Source: Sipunculus nudus (taxonomy: Eukaryota; Annelida; Sipuncula; Golfingiida; Sipunculidae). From it: a stretch of 64,000 nt of DNA. Of the stretch, positions 23,501-37,200 are shown piece after piece. The first letter of the stretch is position 1. Each line of letters starts with the position of its first letter. The notes beneath the pieces are model-generated. The model worked only from the letters and a program-made list of their open reading frames with translations, did not search any database and was not told where the DNA came from. The stretch lies in contig CM049315.1 of the NCBI GenBank assembly GCA_026874595.1, forward strand, positions 63,301,389 to 63,365,388. The letters run 5' to 3'. Both the position numbers and the translations under genes were made by a program.

Positions 23501-26500
23501 TTTAGAAGCTTCATCAGGCCATTAAGAACCAGTTAGAAACGTCGTTTTTGCTGAAATCAGCTCGATTTTTTTGCGTAATGCAAGATCGTGTTTCTGCAAA
23601 TATTGCAGATTTAAATTGCAAAAGAATCAATTCAGGAGCTTTATTAGGCCATTTAGAACAAGATACCAACGTCTTTTTCGCCGAAATCAGCTCGATTTTT
23701 TGCGTAATACAAAATCGTGTGTTGTGCAAAGATGACCGATTTAAACTGCTTAAGAAGCGTTTTAGAAGCTTCATCAGGCCATTAAGAACCAGTTAGAAAC
23801 GTCTTTTACGCCGAAATCAGCTCGTTTTTTTCGTAATACAAGATCGTGATTTGTGCAGAAACGGCTGATTTAAACTGCGATAGAAGCGTTTTAATAGCTT
23901 CATTAGGCCATTTAGAAATTTGTAAAAACGTCGCTCTTGCTGAAATCAGATCGGTTTTTGCGTAATACAAGATCGTGTTTTGTGCAAAGATGACCGATTT
24001 AAACTGCGAAAGAAGCGTTTTAGAAGCTTCATCAGGCCATTAAGAACCAGTTAGCAACGTCGTTTTTGCTGAAATCAGCTCGGTTTTTTTTTGCGTAATA
24101 CAAAATCGTGATTTGTGCAGAAACGGCTGATTTAAACTGCGATAGAAGCGTTTTAATAGCTTCATTAGGCCATTTAGAAATTGGTAAAAACGTCGCTCTT
24201 GCTGAAATCAGATCGGTTTTCGCGTAAAACAACATCGTGTTGTGCAAAATAGAAGATTAAAATTGCAAAAGAAGCAATTCAGAAGCTCCATTAGGCCATT
24301 TAGAACCGGGTACAAAAATCGATATCGCCGAAATCAGCTAGGTTTTTGCCTAATTCATGATCGTGTGTTGTGCAAAAATTGCAGATTTAAATTGCAAAAG
24401 AAGCAATTCAGAAGCTTTATTAGGCCGTTTAGAACCAGATACAAACGTCTTTTACGCCGAAATCAGCTCGGTTTTTGCGTAATACAAGATCGTGTTTTGT
24501 GCAAAGACGACCGATTTCAACTGAGAAAGAAGCGTTTTAGAAGCTTCATAAGCCATTAAGAACCAGATACAAACGTCGTTTTTGCTGAAATCAGCTCGGT
24601 TTTTTTTTTGCGTAATACAAAATCGTGATTTGTGCAGAAACGGCTGATTTAAACTGCGATAGAAGCGTTTTAGTAGCTTCATTAGGTCATTTAGAAATTG
24701 GTAAAAACGTCGCTCTTGCTGAAATCAGATCGGTTTTCGCGTAATACAACATCGTGTTGTGCAAAATAGAAGATTAAAATTGCAAAAGGAGCAATTTTAG
24801 GAGCTCCATTAGGCCATTTAGAACCGGGTACAAACATCGATCTTGCCGAAATCAGATAGGTTTTTGGCTATTTCAGGAACGTGTGTTGTGCAAAAATTAC
24901 AGATTTCAATTGCAAAAGAAGCAATTCAGAAGCTTCATTAGGCCGTTTAGAATCAGATACAAACGTCTTTTACGACGAAAACAGCTCGGTTTTTTCGTAA
25001 TACAAGATCGTGATTTGTGAAGGAACGGCTAATATAAACTGCGATAGAAGCGTTTAAATAGCTTCATTAGGCAATTTAGAAATTGTTAAAAACGTTGCTT
25101 TTGCTGAAATCAGATCGGTTTGCGCGTAGTACAAGATCGTGTTGTGCAAAATAGAAGATTAAAATTGCAAAAGAAGCAATTCAGAAGCTCCATTAGGCCA
25201 TTTAGAACCGGGTACAAACATCGATCTCGCCGAAATCAGCTAGGTTTTTGGCTATTTCAGGAACGTGTGTTGTGCAAAAATTACAGATTTCAATTGCAAA
25301 AGAAGCAATTCAGAAGCTTCATTAGGCCGTTTAGAATCAGATACAAACGTCTTTTACGACGAAATCAGCTCGGTTTTTTCGTAATACAAGATCGTGATTT
25401 GTGCAGAAACGGCTGATATAAACTGCGATAGAAGCGTTTAAATAGCTTCATTAGGCCATTTAGAAATTGTTAAAAACGTCGCTTTTGCTGAAATCAGATC
25501 GGTTTGCGCGTCGTACAAGATCGTGTTGTGCAAAATAGAAGATTAAAATTGCAAAAGAAGCAATTCAGAAGCTCCATTAGGCCATTTAGAACCGGGTACA
25601 AACATCGATCTCGCCGAAATCAGATAGGTTTTTGCCTAATTCATGATCGTGTGTTGTGCAAAAATTGCAGATTTAAATTGCAAAAGAAGCAATTCAGAAG
25701 CTTCATTAGACCGTTTAGAACCAGATACAAACATCTTTTACGCCGAAATCAGCTCGGTTTTTGCGTAATACAAGATCGTGTTTTGTGCAAAGATGACCGA
25801 TTTAAACTGCAAAAGAAGCGTTTAAGAAGCTTCATCAGGCCATTAAGAATCAGTTAGGAACGTCGTTTTTGCTGAAATCAGCTCGTTTTTTTTTTTTTGC
25901 GTAATACAAGATCGTGTGTTGTGCAAAGATGATCGATTTATACTGCAAAAGAAGCGTTTGAGAAACTTCATTAGGCCATTTAGAACCAGTTACAAATGTC
26001 GTTTTTTTGCCGAAATCAGCTCGGTTCTTGCGTTATATAGGATCCTGTTTTGTGCAATATGGCCGATTTAAACTGCGAAAGAAGCCTTTTAGAAGCTTCA
26101 TTTGTCCATTTACAACCAGTTACAAAAGTCGTTTTTGCCGAAATCAGCGCGATTTTCGCGTTATACAAGATCGTACGTTGTGAATAAATGGCCGATTTGA
26201 ACTGCAAAAGAAGCGTTTTAATAGCTTCATCAGGCCATTTAGAACAAGTTACGAACGTCTTTTTTCCCGAAAGAAGCTCGGTGTTCGCTTTATACAAGAT
26301 CGTATCTTGTGCAATGATCTATGATTTAAACTGCGAAAGAAGCCTTTTAGAAGCTTCATCAGGGCATTAAGAACCAGTTAGAAACGTCGTTTTTGCTGAA
26401 ATCAGCTCGATTTTTTTGCGTAATGCAAGATCGTGTTTGTGCAAACATAGCAGATTTAAATTGCAAAAGAATCAATTCAGGAGCTTTATTAGGCCATTTA

Positions 26501-26610
26501 GAACCAGATACCAACGTCTTTTTCGCCGAAATCAGCTCGGTTTTTGCGTAATACAAGACGGTGTTTTGTGCAAAGATGACCGATTTAAACTGCCAAGGAA
26601 GCCTTTTAGA
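20536..26610 (+). repeat. Spacer block R1 (about 6.1 kb of satellite)
   Basis: This stretch recurs after element copy 3 at 57615-63573 with offsets of 37,078-37,079 bp. Ordered landmarks at 21009, 21447, 21917, 23514, 24242 and 25504 all have partners. It is absent after element copy 2, where the satellite changes to the S-type sequence within about 70 bp of the element's right end. The differences between R1 and R2 that I noticed are mostly single bases and T-tract lengths. Confidence 0.9.
23725..23800 (+). other. Empty-site paralogue for the TIR element
   Basis: Here gcttaagaagcgttttagaag runs straight into cttcatcaggccattaagaac, with a single cgttttagaag. This is the sequence that results when element copy 1 and one 11-bp duplicate are removed. 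The same uninterrupted form is near 60803-60878 and 266-320. It fixes the element's ends and the size of the duplication from within the window. Confidence 0.85.
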
Positions 26611-27670
26611 AGCTTCATCAGGCCATTAAGAACCAGTTAGAAACGTCTTTTACGCCGAAATCAGCTCTTTTTTCGTAATACAAGATCGTGATTTGTGCAG
26701 AAACGGCTGATTTAAACTGCGATAGAAGCGTTTTAATAGCTTCATTAGGCCATTTAGAAATTGGTAAAAACGTCGCTTTTGCTGAAATCAGATCGGTTTT
26801 CGCGTAATACAACATCGTGTTGTGCAAAAAAGAAGATTAAAATTGCAAAAGAAGCAATTCAGAAGCTCCATTAGGCCATTTAGAACCGGGTACAAACATC
26901 GATCTCGCCGAAATCAGCTAGGTTTTTGCCTAATTCATGATCGTGTGTTGTGCAAAAATTGCAGATTTAAATTGCAAAAGAAGCAATTCAGAAACTTTAT
27001 TAGGCCGTTTAGAATCCGATACAAACGTCTTTTACGCCGAAATCAGCTCGGTTTTTGCGTAATACAAGATCGTGTTTTGTGCAAAGATGACCGATTTAAA
27101 CTGCGAAAGAAGCGTTTTAAAAGCTTCATCAGGCCATTAAGAACCAGTTAGCAACGTCGTTTTTGCTGAAATCAGTTCGGTTTTTTTTTTGCGTAATTCA
27201 AAATCGTCTGTTGTGCAAAGATGACCGATTTAAACTGCTAAAGAAGCGTTTTAGAAGCTTCATCAGGCAATTAATCAGTTAGAAACGTCGTTTTTGCTAA
27301 AATCAGCTCGATTTTTTAGCGTAATATAAGATGGTGTTTGTCCAAAGATGACCGATTTAAACTGCAAAAGAAGAGTTAAAGAAGCTTCAATAGGCCACTT
27401 AAAACCAGTTACAAAGATCTTTTTTGAAGAAATCGACTCGGTTTTTGCGTTATAATAGATCATGATCCGTGCAAAAATGGTCAATTTAAACTGCGAAAGA
27501 AGCGTTTCAGAAACTTCATTAGGCGACTTAAAACCCGTTACAATCGTCGTTTTCGTCGCAATCAGCTCGGTTTTCGCGTACTACAAGATCGTGTGTTGTG
27601 CAAAAATGGCCGTTCAAATTGCAAATGAAGCGTTTTAATAGCTTCATCAGGCCATTTAAAACAAGTTACA

Positions 27671-29475
27671 AACGTCGTTTTTGCCGAAATCAGCTAGGTT
27701 TTCGCTTTAAACAAGATCGTGTCTTGTGCAATGATCACCGATTTAAACTGTGAAAGAAGCGTTTTAGAAGCTTCATCAGGCCATTAAGAACCAGTTAGAA
27801 ACGTCGTTTTTGCTGAAATCAGCTCGATTTTTTTTTGCGTAATGCAAGATCGTGTTTGTGCAAATATTGCAGATTTAAATTGCAAAAGAATCAATTCAGG
27901 AGCTTTATTAGGCCATTTAAAACCAGATACCAACGTCTTTTCGCCGAAATCAGCTCGGTTTTTGCGTAATACAAGACCGTGTTTTGTGCAAAGATGACCG
28001 ATTTAAACTGCCAAGGAACCTTTTAGAAGCTTCATCAGGCCATCAAAAACCAGTTAGTAACGTCTTTTTTGCTGAAATCAGCTCGATTTTTTGCGTAATA
28101 CAAAATCGTGTGTTGTGCAAAGATTACCGATTTAAACTGCTAAAGAAGCGTTTTAGAAGCTTCATCAGGCCATTAAGAACCAGTTAGAAACGTCTTTTAC
28201 GCCGAAATCAGCTCTTTTTTCCGTAATACATGATCGTGATTTGTGCAGAAACGGCTGATTTAAACTGCGATAGAAGCGTTTTAATAGCTTCATTAGGCCA
28301 TTTAGAAATTGGTAAAAACGTCGCTCTTGCTGAAATCAGATCGGTTTTCGCGTAATACAACATCGTGTTGTGCAAAATAGAAGATTAAAATTGCAAAAGA
28401 AGCAATTCAGAAGCTCCATTAGGCCATTTAGAACCGGATACAAACATCCATCTCGCCGAAATCAGCTAGGTTTTTGCCTAATTCAGGAACGTGTGTTGTG
28501 CAAAAATTACAGATTTCAATTGCAAAAGAAGCAATTCAGAAGCTTCATTAGGCCGTTTAGAATCAGATACAAACGTCTTTTACGACGAAATCAGCTCGGT
28601 TTTTTCCTAATACAAGATCGTGATTTGTGCAGAAACGGCTAATATAAACTGCGATAGAAGCGTTTAAATAGTTTCATTAGGCCATTTAGAAATTGTTACA
28701 AACGTCGCTCTTGCTGAAATCAGATCGGTTTTCGCGTAGTAAAAGATCGTGTCTTGTGCAATGATCACCGATTTAAACTGCGAAAGAAGCCTTTTAGAAG
28801 CTTCATCAGGCCATTAAGAACCAGTTAGAAACGTCGTTTTTGCTGAAATCAGCTCGATTTTTTTGCGTAATGCAAGATCGTGTTTCTGCAAATATTGCAG
28901 ATTTAAATTGTAAAAGAATCAATTCAGGAGCTTTATTAGACCATTTAGATCCAGATACCAACGTCTTTTTCGCCGAAATCAGCTCGTTTTTGCGTAATAC
29001 AAGACCGTGTTTTGTGCAAAGATGACCGATTTAAACTGCCAAGGAAGCCTTTTAGAAGCTTCATCAGGCCATTAAGAACCAGTTAGCAACGTCGTTTTTG
29101 CTGAAATCAGCTCGATTTTTTGCGTAATACAAAATCGTGTGTTGTGCAAAGATGACCGATTTAAACTGCTTAAGAAGCGTTTAAGAAGCTTCATCAGGCC
29201 ATTGAGAACCAGTTAGAAACGTCTTTTACGCCGAAATCAGCTCGTTTTTTTCGTAATACAAGATCGTGATTTGTGCAGAAACGGCTGATTTAAACTGCGA
29301 TAGAAGCGTTTTAATAGCTTCATTAGGCCATTTAGAAATTGGTAAAATCGTCGCTCTTGCTGAAATCAGATCGGTTTTTGCGTAATACAAGATCGTGTTT
29401 TGTGCAAAGATGACCGATTTAAACTGCTAAAGAAGCGTTTTAGAAGCTTCATCAGGCCACTAAGAACCAGTTAGA
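27671..29475 (+). repeat. 1,805-bp tandem duplication, first copy
   Basis: The blocks at 27984, 28370 and 28840 recur at 29789, 30175 and 30645, each exactly 1,805 bp later (14 monomers). The copies meet at a shared aacgtc (27671, 29476, 31281), which is the likely crossover point within the monomer. Superunit S2 has a single copy at 43433 to about 45238, so the duplication is younger than the S1/S2 split, or one copy was lost from S2. Confidence 0.9.
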
Positions 29476-31280
29476 AACGTCGTTTTTGCCGAAATCAGCT
29501 AGGTTTTCGCTTTAAACAAGATCGTGTCTTGTGCAATGATCACCGATTTAAACTGTGAAAGAAGCGTTTTAGAAGCTTCATCAGGCCATTAAGAACCAGT
29601 TAGAAACGTCGTTTTTGCTGAAATCAGCTCGATTTTTTTTTGCGTAATGCAAGATCGTGTTTGTGCAAATATTGCAGATTTAAATTGCAAAAGAATCAAT
29701 TCAGGAGCTTTATTAGGCCATTTAAAACCAGATACCAACGTCTTTTCGCCGAAATCAGCTCGGTTTTTGCGTAATACAAGACCGTGTTTTGTGCAAAGAT
29801 GACCGATTTAAACTGCCAAGGAACCTTTTAGAAGCTTCATCAGGCCATCAAAAACCAGTTAGTAACGTCTTTTTTGCTGAAATCAGCTCGATTTTTTGCG
29901 TAATACAAAATCGTGTGTTGTGCAAAGATTACCGATTTAAACTGCTAAAGAAGCGTTTTAGAAGCTTCATCAGGCCATTAAGAACCAGTTAGAAACGTCT
30001 TTTACGCCGAAATCAGCTCTTTTTTCCGTAATACATGATCGTGATTTGTGCAGAAACGGCTGATTTAAACTGCGATAGAAGCGTTTTAATAGCTTCATTA
30101 GGCCATTTAGAAATTGGTAAAAACGTCGCTCTTGCTGAAATCAGATCGGTTTTCGCGTAATACAACATCGTGTTGTGCAAAATAGAAGATTAAAATTGCA
30201 AAAGAAGCAATTCAGAAGCTCCATTAGGCCATTTAGAACCGGATACAAACATCCATCTCGCCGAAATCAGCTAGGTTTTTGCCTAATTCAGGAACGTGTG
30301 TTGTGCAAAAATTACAGATTTCAATTGCAAAAGAAGCAATTCAGAAGCTTCATTAGGCCGTTTAGAATCAGATACAAACGTCTTTTACGACGAAATCAGC
30401 TCGGTTTTTTCCTAATACAAGATCGTGATTTGTGCAGAAACGGCTAATATAAACTGCGATAGAAGCGTTTAAATAGTTTCATTAGGCCATTTAGAAATTG
30501 TTACAAACGTCGCTCTTGCTGAAATCAGATCGGTTTTCGCGTAGTAAAAGATCGTGTCTTGTGCAATGATCACCGATTTAAACTGCGAAAGAAGCCTTTT
30601 AGAAGCTTCATCAGGCCATTAAGAACCAGTTAGAAACGTCGTTTTTGCTGAAATCAGCTCGATTTTTTTGCGTAATGCAAGATCGTGTTTCTGCAAATAT
30701 TGCAGATTTAAATTGTAAAAGAATCAATTCAGGAGCTTTATTAGACCATTTAGATCCAGATACCAACGTCTTTTTCGCCGAAATCAGCTCGTTTTTGCGT
30801 AATACAAGACCGTGTTTTGTGCAAAGATGACCGATTTAAACTGCCAAGGAAGCCTTTTAGAAGCTTCATCAGGCCATTAAGAACCAGTTAGCAACGTCGT
30901 TTTTGCTGAAATCAGCTCGATTTTTTGCGTAATACAAAATCGTGTGTTGTGCAAAGATGACCGATTTAAACTGCTTAAGAAGCGTTTAAGAAGCTTCATC
31001 AGGCCATTGAGAACCAGTTAGAAACGTCTTTTACGCCGAAATCAGCTCGTTTTTTTCGTAATACAAGATCGTGATTTGTGCAGAAACGGCTGATTTAAAC
31101 TGCGATAGAAGCGTTTTAATAGCTTCATTAGGCCATTTAGAAATTGGTAAAATCGTCGCTCTTGCTGAAATCAGATCGGTTTTTGCGTAATACAAGATCG
31201 TGTTTTGTGCAAAGATGACCGATTTAAACTGCTAAAGAAGCGTTTTAGAAGCTTCATCAGGCCACTAAGAACCAGTTAGA
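29476..31280 (+). repeat. 1,805-bp tandem duplication, second copy
   Basis: Near-identical to 27671-29475, including idiosyncratic variants such as ctcttttttccgtaatacatg (28212 and 30017) and cgtagtaaaagatcg (28736 and 30541). The corresponding place in S2 (about 44498) reads cgtagtacaag, so the aaaag change arose in S1 before the duplication. Confidence 0.9.
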
Positions 31281-34200
31281 AACGTCTTTTACGCCGAAGT
31301 CAGCTCGTTTTTTTCGTAATACAAGATCGTGATTTGTGCAGAAACGGCTGATTTAAACTGCAATAGAAGCGTTTTAATAGCTTCATTAGGCCATTTAGAA
31401 ATTGGTAAAAACGTCGCTCTTGCTGAAATCAGATCGGTTTTCGCGTAAAACAACATCGTGTTGTGCAAAATAGAAGATTAAAATTGCAAAAGAAGCAATT
31501 CAGAAGCTCCATTAGGCCATTTAGAACCGGGTACAAACATCGATCTCGCCGAAATCAGATAGGTTTTTGGCTATTTCAGGAACGTGTGTTGTGCAAAAAT
31601 TACAGATTTCAATTGCAAAAGAAGCAAATCAGAAGCTTCATTAGGCCGTTTAGAATCAGATACAAACGTCTTTTACGACGAAATCAGCTCGGTTTTTTCG
31701 TAATACAAGATCGTGATTTGTGCAGAAACGGCTGATATAAACTGCGATAGAAGCGTTTAAATAGCTTCATTAGGCCATTTAGAAATTGTTAAAAACGTCG
31801 CTTTTGCTGAAATCAGATCGGTTTGCGCGTAGTACAAGATCGTGTTGTGCAAAATAGAAGATTAAAATTGCAAAAGAAGCAATTCAGAAGCTCCATTAGG
31901 CCATTTAGAACCTGGTACAAACATCGATCTCGTCTAAATCAGATGGGTTTTTTGCCTAATTCATGATCGTGTGTTGTGCAAAAATTGCAGATTTAAATTG
32001 CAAAAGAAGCAATTCAGAAGCTTCATTAGGCCGTTTAGAACCAGATACAAACATCTTTTACGCCGAAATCAGCTCGGTTTTTGCGTAATACAAGATCGTG
32101 TTTTGTGCAAAGATGACCGATTTAAACTGCAAAAGAAGCGTTTAAGAAGCTTTATCAGGCCATTAAGAATCAGTTAGGAACGTCGTTTTTGCTGAAATCA
32201 GCTCGGTTTTTTTTTGCGTAATATAAGATCGTGTGTTGTGCAAAGATGATGATTTAAACTGCAAAAGAAGCGTTTGAGAAACTTCATTAGGCCATTTAGA
32301 ACCAGTTACAAATGTCGTTTTTTTGCCGAAATCAGATCGGTTTTTGCGTAATATAGGATCCTGTTTTGTGCAAAATGGCCAATTTAAACTGCGATAGAAG
32401 CGTTTTAATAGCTTCATTAGGCCATTTAGAAATTGGTAAAAACGTCGCTCTTGCGGAAATCAAATCGGTTTTCGCGTAATACAACATCGTGTTGTGCAAA
32501 ATAGAAGATTAAAATTGCAAAAGAAGCAATTCAGAAGCTCCATTAGGCCATTTAGAACCGGGTACAAACATCGATCTCGCCGAAATCAGCTAGGTTTTTG
32601 GCTAATTCAGGAACGTGTGTTGTGCAAAAATTACAGATTTCAATTGCAAAAGAAGCAATTCAGAAGCTTCATTAGGCCGTTTAGAATCAGATGCAAACGT
32701 CTTTTACGACGAAATCAGCTCGGTTTTTTCGTAATACAAGATCGTGATTTGTGCAGAAACGGCTAATATAAACTGCGATAGAAGCGTTTAAATAGCTTCA
32801 TTATGCCATTTAGAAATTGTTAAAAACGTCGCTTTTGCTGAAATCAGATCGGTTTTCGCTTAGTACAAGATCGTGTTGTGCAAAAGAGAAGATTAAAATT
32901 GCAAAAGAAGCAATTCAGAAGCTCCATTAGGCCATTTAGTACCGGGTACAAACATCGATCTCGCCGAAATCAGCTAGGTTTTTCCCTAATTCATGATCGT
33001 GTGTTGTGCAAAAATTGCAGATTTAAATTGCAAAAGAAGCAATTCAGAAACTTTATTAGGCCGTTTAGAATCAGATACAAACGTCTTTTACGCCGAAATC
33101 AGCTCGGTTTTTGCGTAATACAAGATCGTGTTTTGTGCAAAGATGACCGATTTAAACTGCGAAAGAAGCGTTTTTAAAGCTTCATCAGGCCATTAAGAAC
33201 CAGTTAGCAACGTCGTTTTTGCTGAAATCAGTTCGGTTTTTTTTTGCGTAATTCAAAATCGTCTGTTGTGCAAAGATGACCGATTTAAACTGCTAAAGAA
33301 GCGTTTTAGAAGCTTCATCAGGCAATTAAGAAGTTAGAAACGTCGTTTTTGCTAAAATCAGCTCGATTTTTTAGCGTAATATAAGATGGTGTTTGTCCAA
33401 AGATGACCGATTTAAACTGCAAAAGAAGCAATTCAGAAGCTCCATCAGGCCATTAAGAACCTGGTACAAACATCGATCTCGCCTAAATCAGCTGGGTTTT
33501 TTGCCTAATTCATGAATGTGTGTTGTGCAAAAATTGCAGATTTAAATTGCAAAAGAAGCATTTCAGAAGCTTCATTAGGCCGTTTAGAACCAGATACAAA
33601 CATCTTTTACGCCGAAATCAGCTCGGTTTTTGCGTAATACAAGATCCTGTTTGTGCAAAGATGACCGATTTAAACTGCAAAAGAAGCGTTTAAGAAGCTT
33701 TTTCAGGCCATTAAGAATCAGTTAGGAACGTCGTTTTTGCTGAAATCAGCTCGGTTTTTTTTTTGCGTAATATAAGATCGTGTGTTGTGCAAAGATGATG
33801 ATTTAAACTGCAAAAGAAGCGTTTGAGAAACTTCATTAGGCCATTTAGAACCAGTTACAAATGTCGTTTTTTTGCCGAAATCAGCTCGGTTTTTCCGTAA
33901 TATAGGATCCTGTTTTGTGCAAAATGGCCGATTTAAACTGCGATAGAAGTGTTTTAATAGCTTCATTAGGCCATTTAGAAATTGGTAAAAACGTCGCTCT
34001 TGCGGAAATCAAATCGGTTTTCGCGTAATACAACATCGTGTTGTGCAAAATAGAAGATTAAAATTGCAAAAGAAGCAATTCAGAAGCTCCATTAGGCCAT
34101 TTAGAACCGGGTACAAACATCGATCTCGCCGAAATCAGCTAGGTTTTTGGCTAATTCAGGAACGTGTGTTGTGCAAAAATTACAGATTTCAATTGCAAAA

Positions 34201-37200
34201 GAAGCAATTCAGAAGCTTCATTAGGCCGTTTAGAATCAGATACAAACGTCTTTTACGCCGAAATCAGCTCGGTTTTTGCGTAATACAAGATCGTGTTTTG
34301 TGCAAAGATGACCGATTTAAACTGCGAAAGAAACGTTTTAAAAGCTTCATCAGGGCATTAAGAACCAGTTAGCAACGTCGTTTTTGCTGAAATTAGTTCG
34401 GTTTTTTTTGCGTAATTCAAAATCGTCTGTTGTGCAAAGATGACCTATTTAAACTGCTAAGGAAGCGTTTTAGAAGCTTCATCAGGCCATCAAAAACCAG
34501 TTAGTAACGTCGTTTTTGCTGAAATCAGCTCGATTTTTTTGCGTAATATAGGTTCCTGTTTTGTGCAAAATGGCAGATTTAAACTGCGAAAGAAGCGTTT
34601 TAGAAGCTTCATTTGTCCATTTACAACCAGTTACAAAAGTCGTTTTTGCCGAAATCAGCGCGATTTTCGCGTTATACAAGATCGTACGTTGTGAATAAAT
34701 GGCCGATTTGAACTGCGAAAGAAGCGTTTTAATAGCTTCATCAGGCCATTTAGAACAAGTTACGAACGTCGTTTTTCCCGAAATCAGCTCGGTGTTCGCT
34801 TTATACAAGATCGTGTCTTGTGCAATGATCACCGATTTAAACTGCGAAAGAAGCCTTTTAGAAGCTTCATCAGGCCATTAAGAACCAGTTAGAAACGTCG
34901 TTTTTGCTGAAATGAGCTCGATTTTTTTGCGTAATGCAAGATCGTGTTTGTGCAAATATTGCAGATTTAAATTGCAAAAGAATCAATTCAGGAGCTTTAT
35001 TAGGCCATTTAGAACCAGATACCAACGTCTTTTTCGCCGTAATCAGCTCGGTTTTGCGTAATACAAGATCGTGTTGTGCAAAATAGAAGATTAAAATTGC
35101 AAAAGAAGCAATTCAGAAGCTCCATTAGGCCATTTAGAACCGGGTACAAACATCGATCTCGCCGAAATCAGCTGGGTTTTTGCCTAATTCATGATCGTGT
35201 GTTGTGCAAAAATTGCAGATTTAAATTGCAAAAGAAGCAATTCAGAAGCTTCATTAGGCCGTTTAGAACCAGATACAAACATCTTTTACGCCGAAATCAG
35301 CTCGGTTTTTGCGTAATACAAGATCGTGTTTTGTGCAAAGATGACCGATTTAAACTGCAAAAGAAGCGTTTAAGAAGCTTTATCAGGCCATTAAGAATCA
35401 GTTAGGAACGTCGTTTTTGCTGAAATCAACTCGGTTTTTTTTTGCGTAATATAAGATCGTGTGTTGTGCAAAGATGATGATTTAAACTGCAAAAGAAGCG
35501 TTTGAGAAACTTTATTAGGCCATTTAGAACCAGTTACAAATGTCGTTTTTTTGCCGAAATCAGCTCGGTTTTTGCGTAATATAGGATCCTGTTTTGCGCA
35601 AAATGGCCGATTTAAACTGCGATAGAAGTGTTTTTATAGCTTCATTAGGCCATTTAGAAATTGGTAAAAACATCGCTCTTGCGGAAATAAAATCGGTTTT
35701 TGCGTAATACAACATCGTGTTGTGCAAAATAGAAGATTAAAATTGCAAAAGAAGCAATTCAGAAGCTCCATTAGGCCATTTAGAACCGGGTACAAATATC
35801 GATCTCGCCGAAATCAGCTAGGATTTTGGCTATTTCAGGAACGTGTGTTGTGCAAAAATTACAGATTTCAATTGCAAAAGAAGCAATTCAGAAGCTTCAT
35901 TAGGCCGTTTAGAATCAGATACAAAAGTCTTTTACGACGAAATCAGCTCGGTTTTTTCGTAATACAAGATCGTGATTTGTGCAGAAACGGCTGATATAAA
36001 CTGCGATAGAAGCGTTTAAATAGCTTCATTAGGCCATTTAGAAATTGTTAAAAACGTCGCTTTTGCTGAAATCAGATCGGTTTGCGCGTAGTACAAGATC
36101 GTGTTGTGCAAAATAGAAGATTAAAATTGCAAAAGAAGCAATTCAGAAGCTCCATTAGGCCATTTAGAACCGGGTACAAACATCGATCTCGCCGAAATCA
36201 GCTAGGTTTTTGCCTAATTCATGATCGTGTGTTGTGCAAAAATTGCAGATTTAAATTGCAAAAGAAGCAATTCAGAAGCTTCATTAGGCCGTTCAGAACC
36301 AGATACAAACATTTTTTACGCCGAAATCAGCTCGGTTTTTGCGTAATACAAGATCGTGTTTATAAAGATGACCGATTTAAACTGCAAAAGAAGCGTTTAA
36401 GAAGCTTCATCACGCCATTAAGAATCAGTTAGGAACTTCGTTTTTGCTAAAATCAGCTCGGTTTTTTTTGCGTAATATAAGATCGTGTGTTTTGCAAAGA
36501 TGATGATTTAAACTGCAAAAGAAGCGTTTGAGAAACTTCATTAGGCCATTTAGAACCAGTTACAAATGTCGTTTTTTTGCCGAAATCAGCTCGGTTTTTG
36601 CGTAATATAGGATCCTGTCTGTGCAAAATGGCCGATTTAAACTGCGAAAGAAGCGTTTTAGAAGCTTCATTTGTCCATTTACAAACAGTTACAAAAGTCG
36701 TTTTTGCCGAAATCAGCGCGATTTTCGCGTTATACAAGATCGTACATTGTGAATAAATGGCCGATTTGAACTGCGAAAGAAGCGTTTTAATAGCTTCATC
36801 AGGCCATTTAGAACAAGTTACGAACGTCGTTTTTCCTGAAATCAGCTCGGTGTTCGCTTTATACAAGATCGTGTCTTGTGCAATGATCACCGATTTAAAC
36901 TGCGAAAGAAGCCTTTTAGAAGCTTCCTCAGGCCATTAAGAACCAGTTAGAAACGTCGTTTTTGCTGAAATCAGCTCGATTTTTTTGCGTAATGCAAGAT
37001 CGTGTTTGTGCAAATATTGCAGATTTAAATTGCAAAAGAATCAATTCAGGAGCTTTATTAGGCCATTTAGAACCAGATACCAACGTCTTTTTCGCCGAAA
37101 TCAGCTCGGTTTTTGCGTAATACAAGACCGTGTTTTGTGCAAAGATGACCGATTTCAACTGCCAAGGAAGCGTTTTAGAAGCTTCATCAGGCCATTAAGA

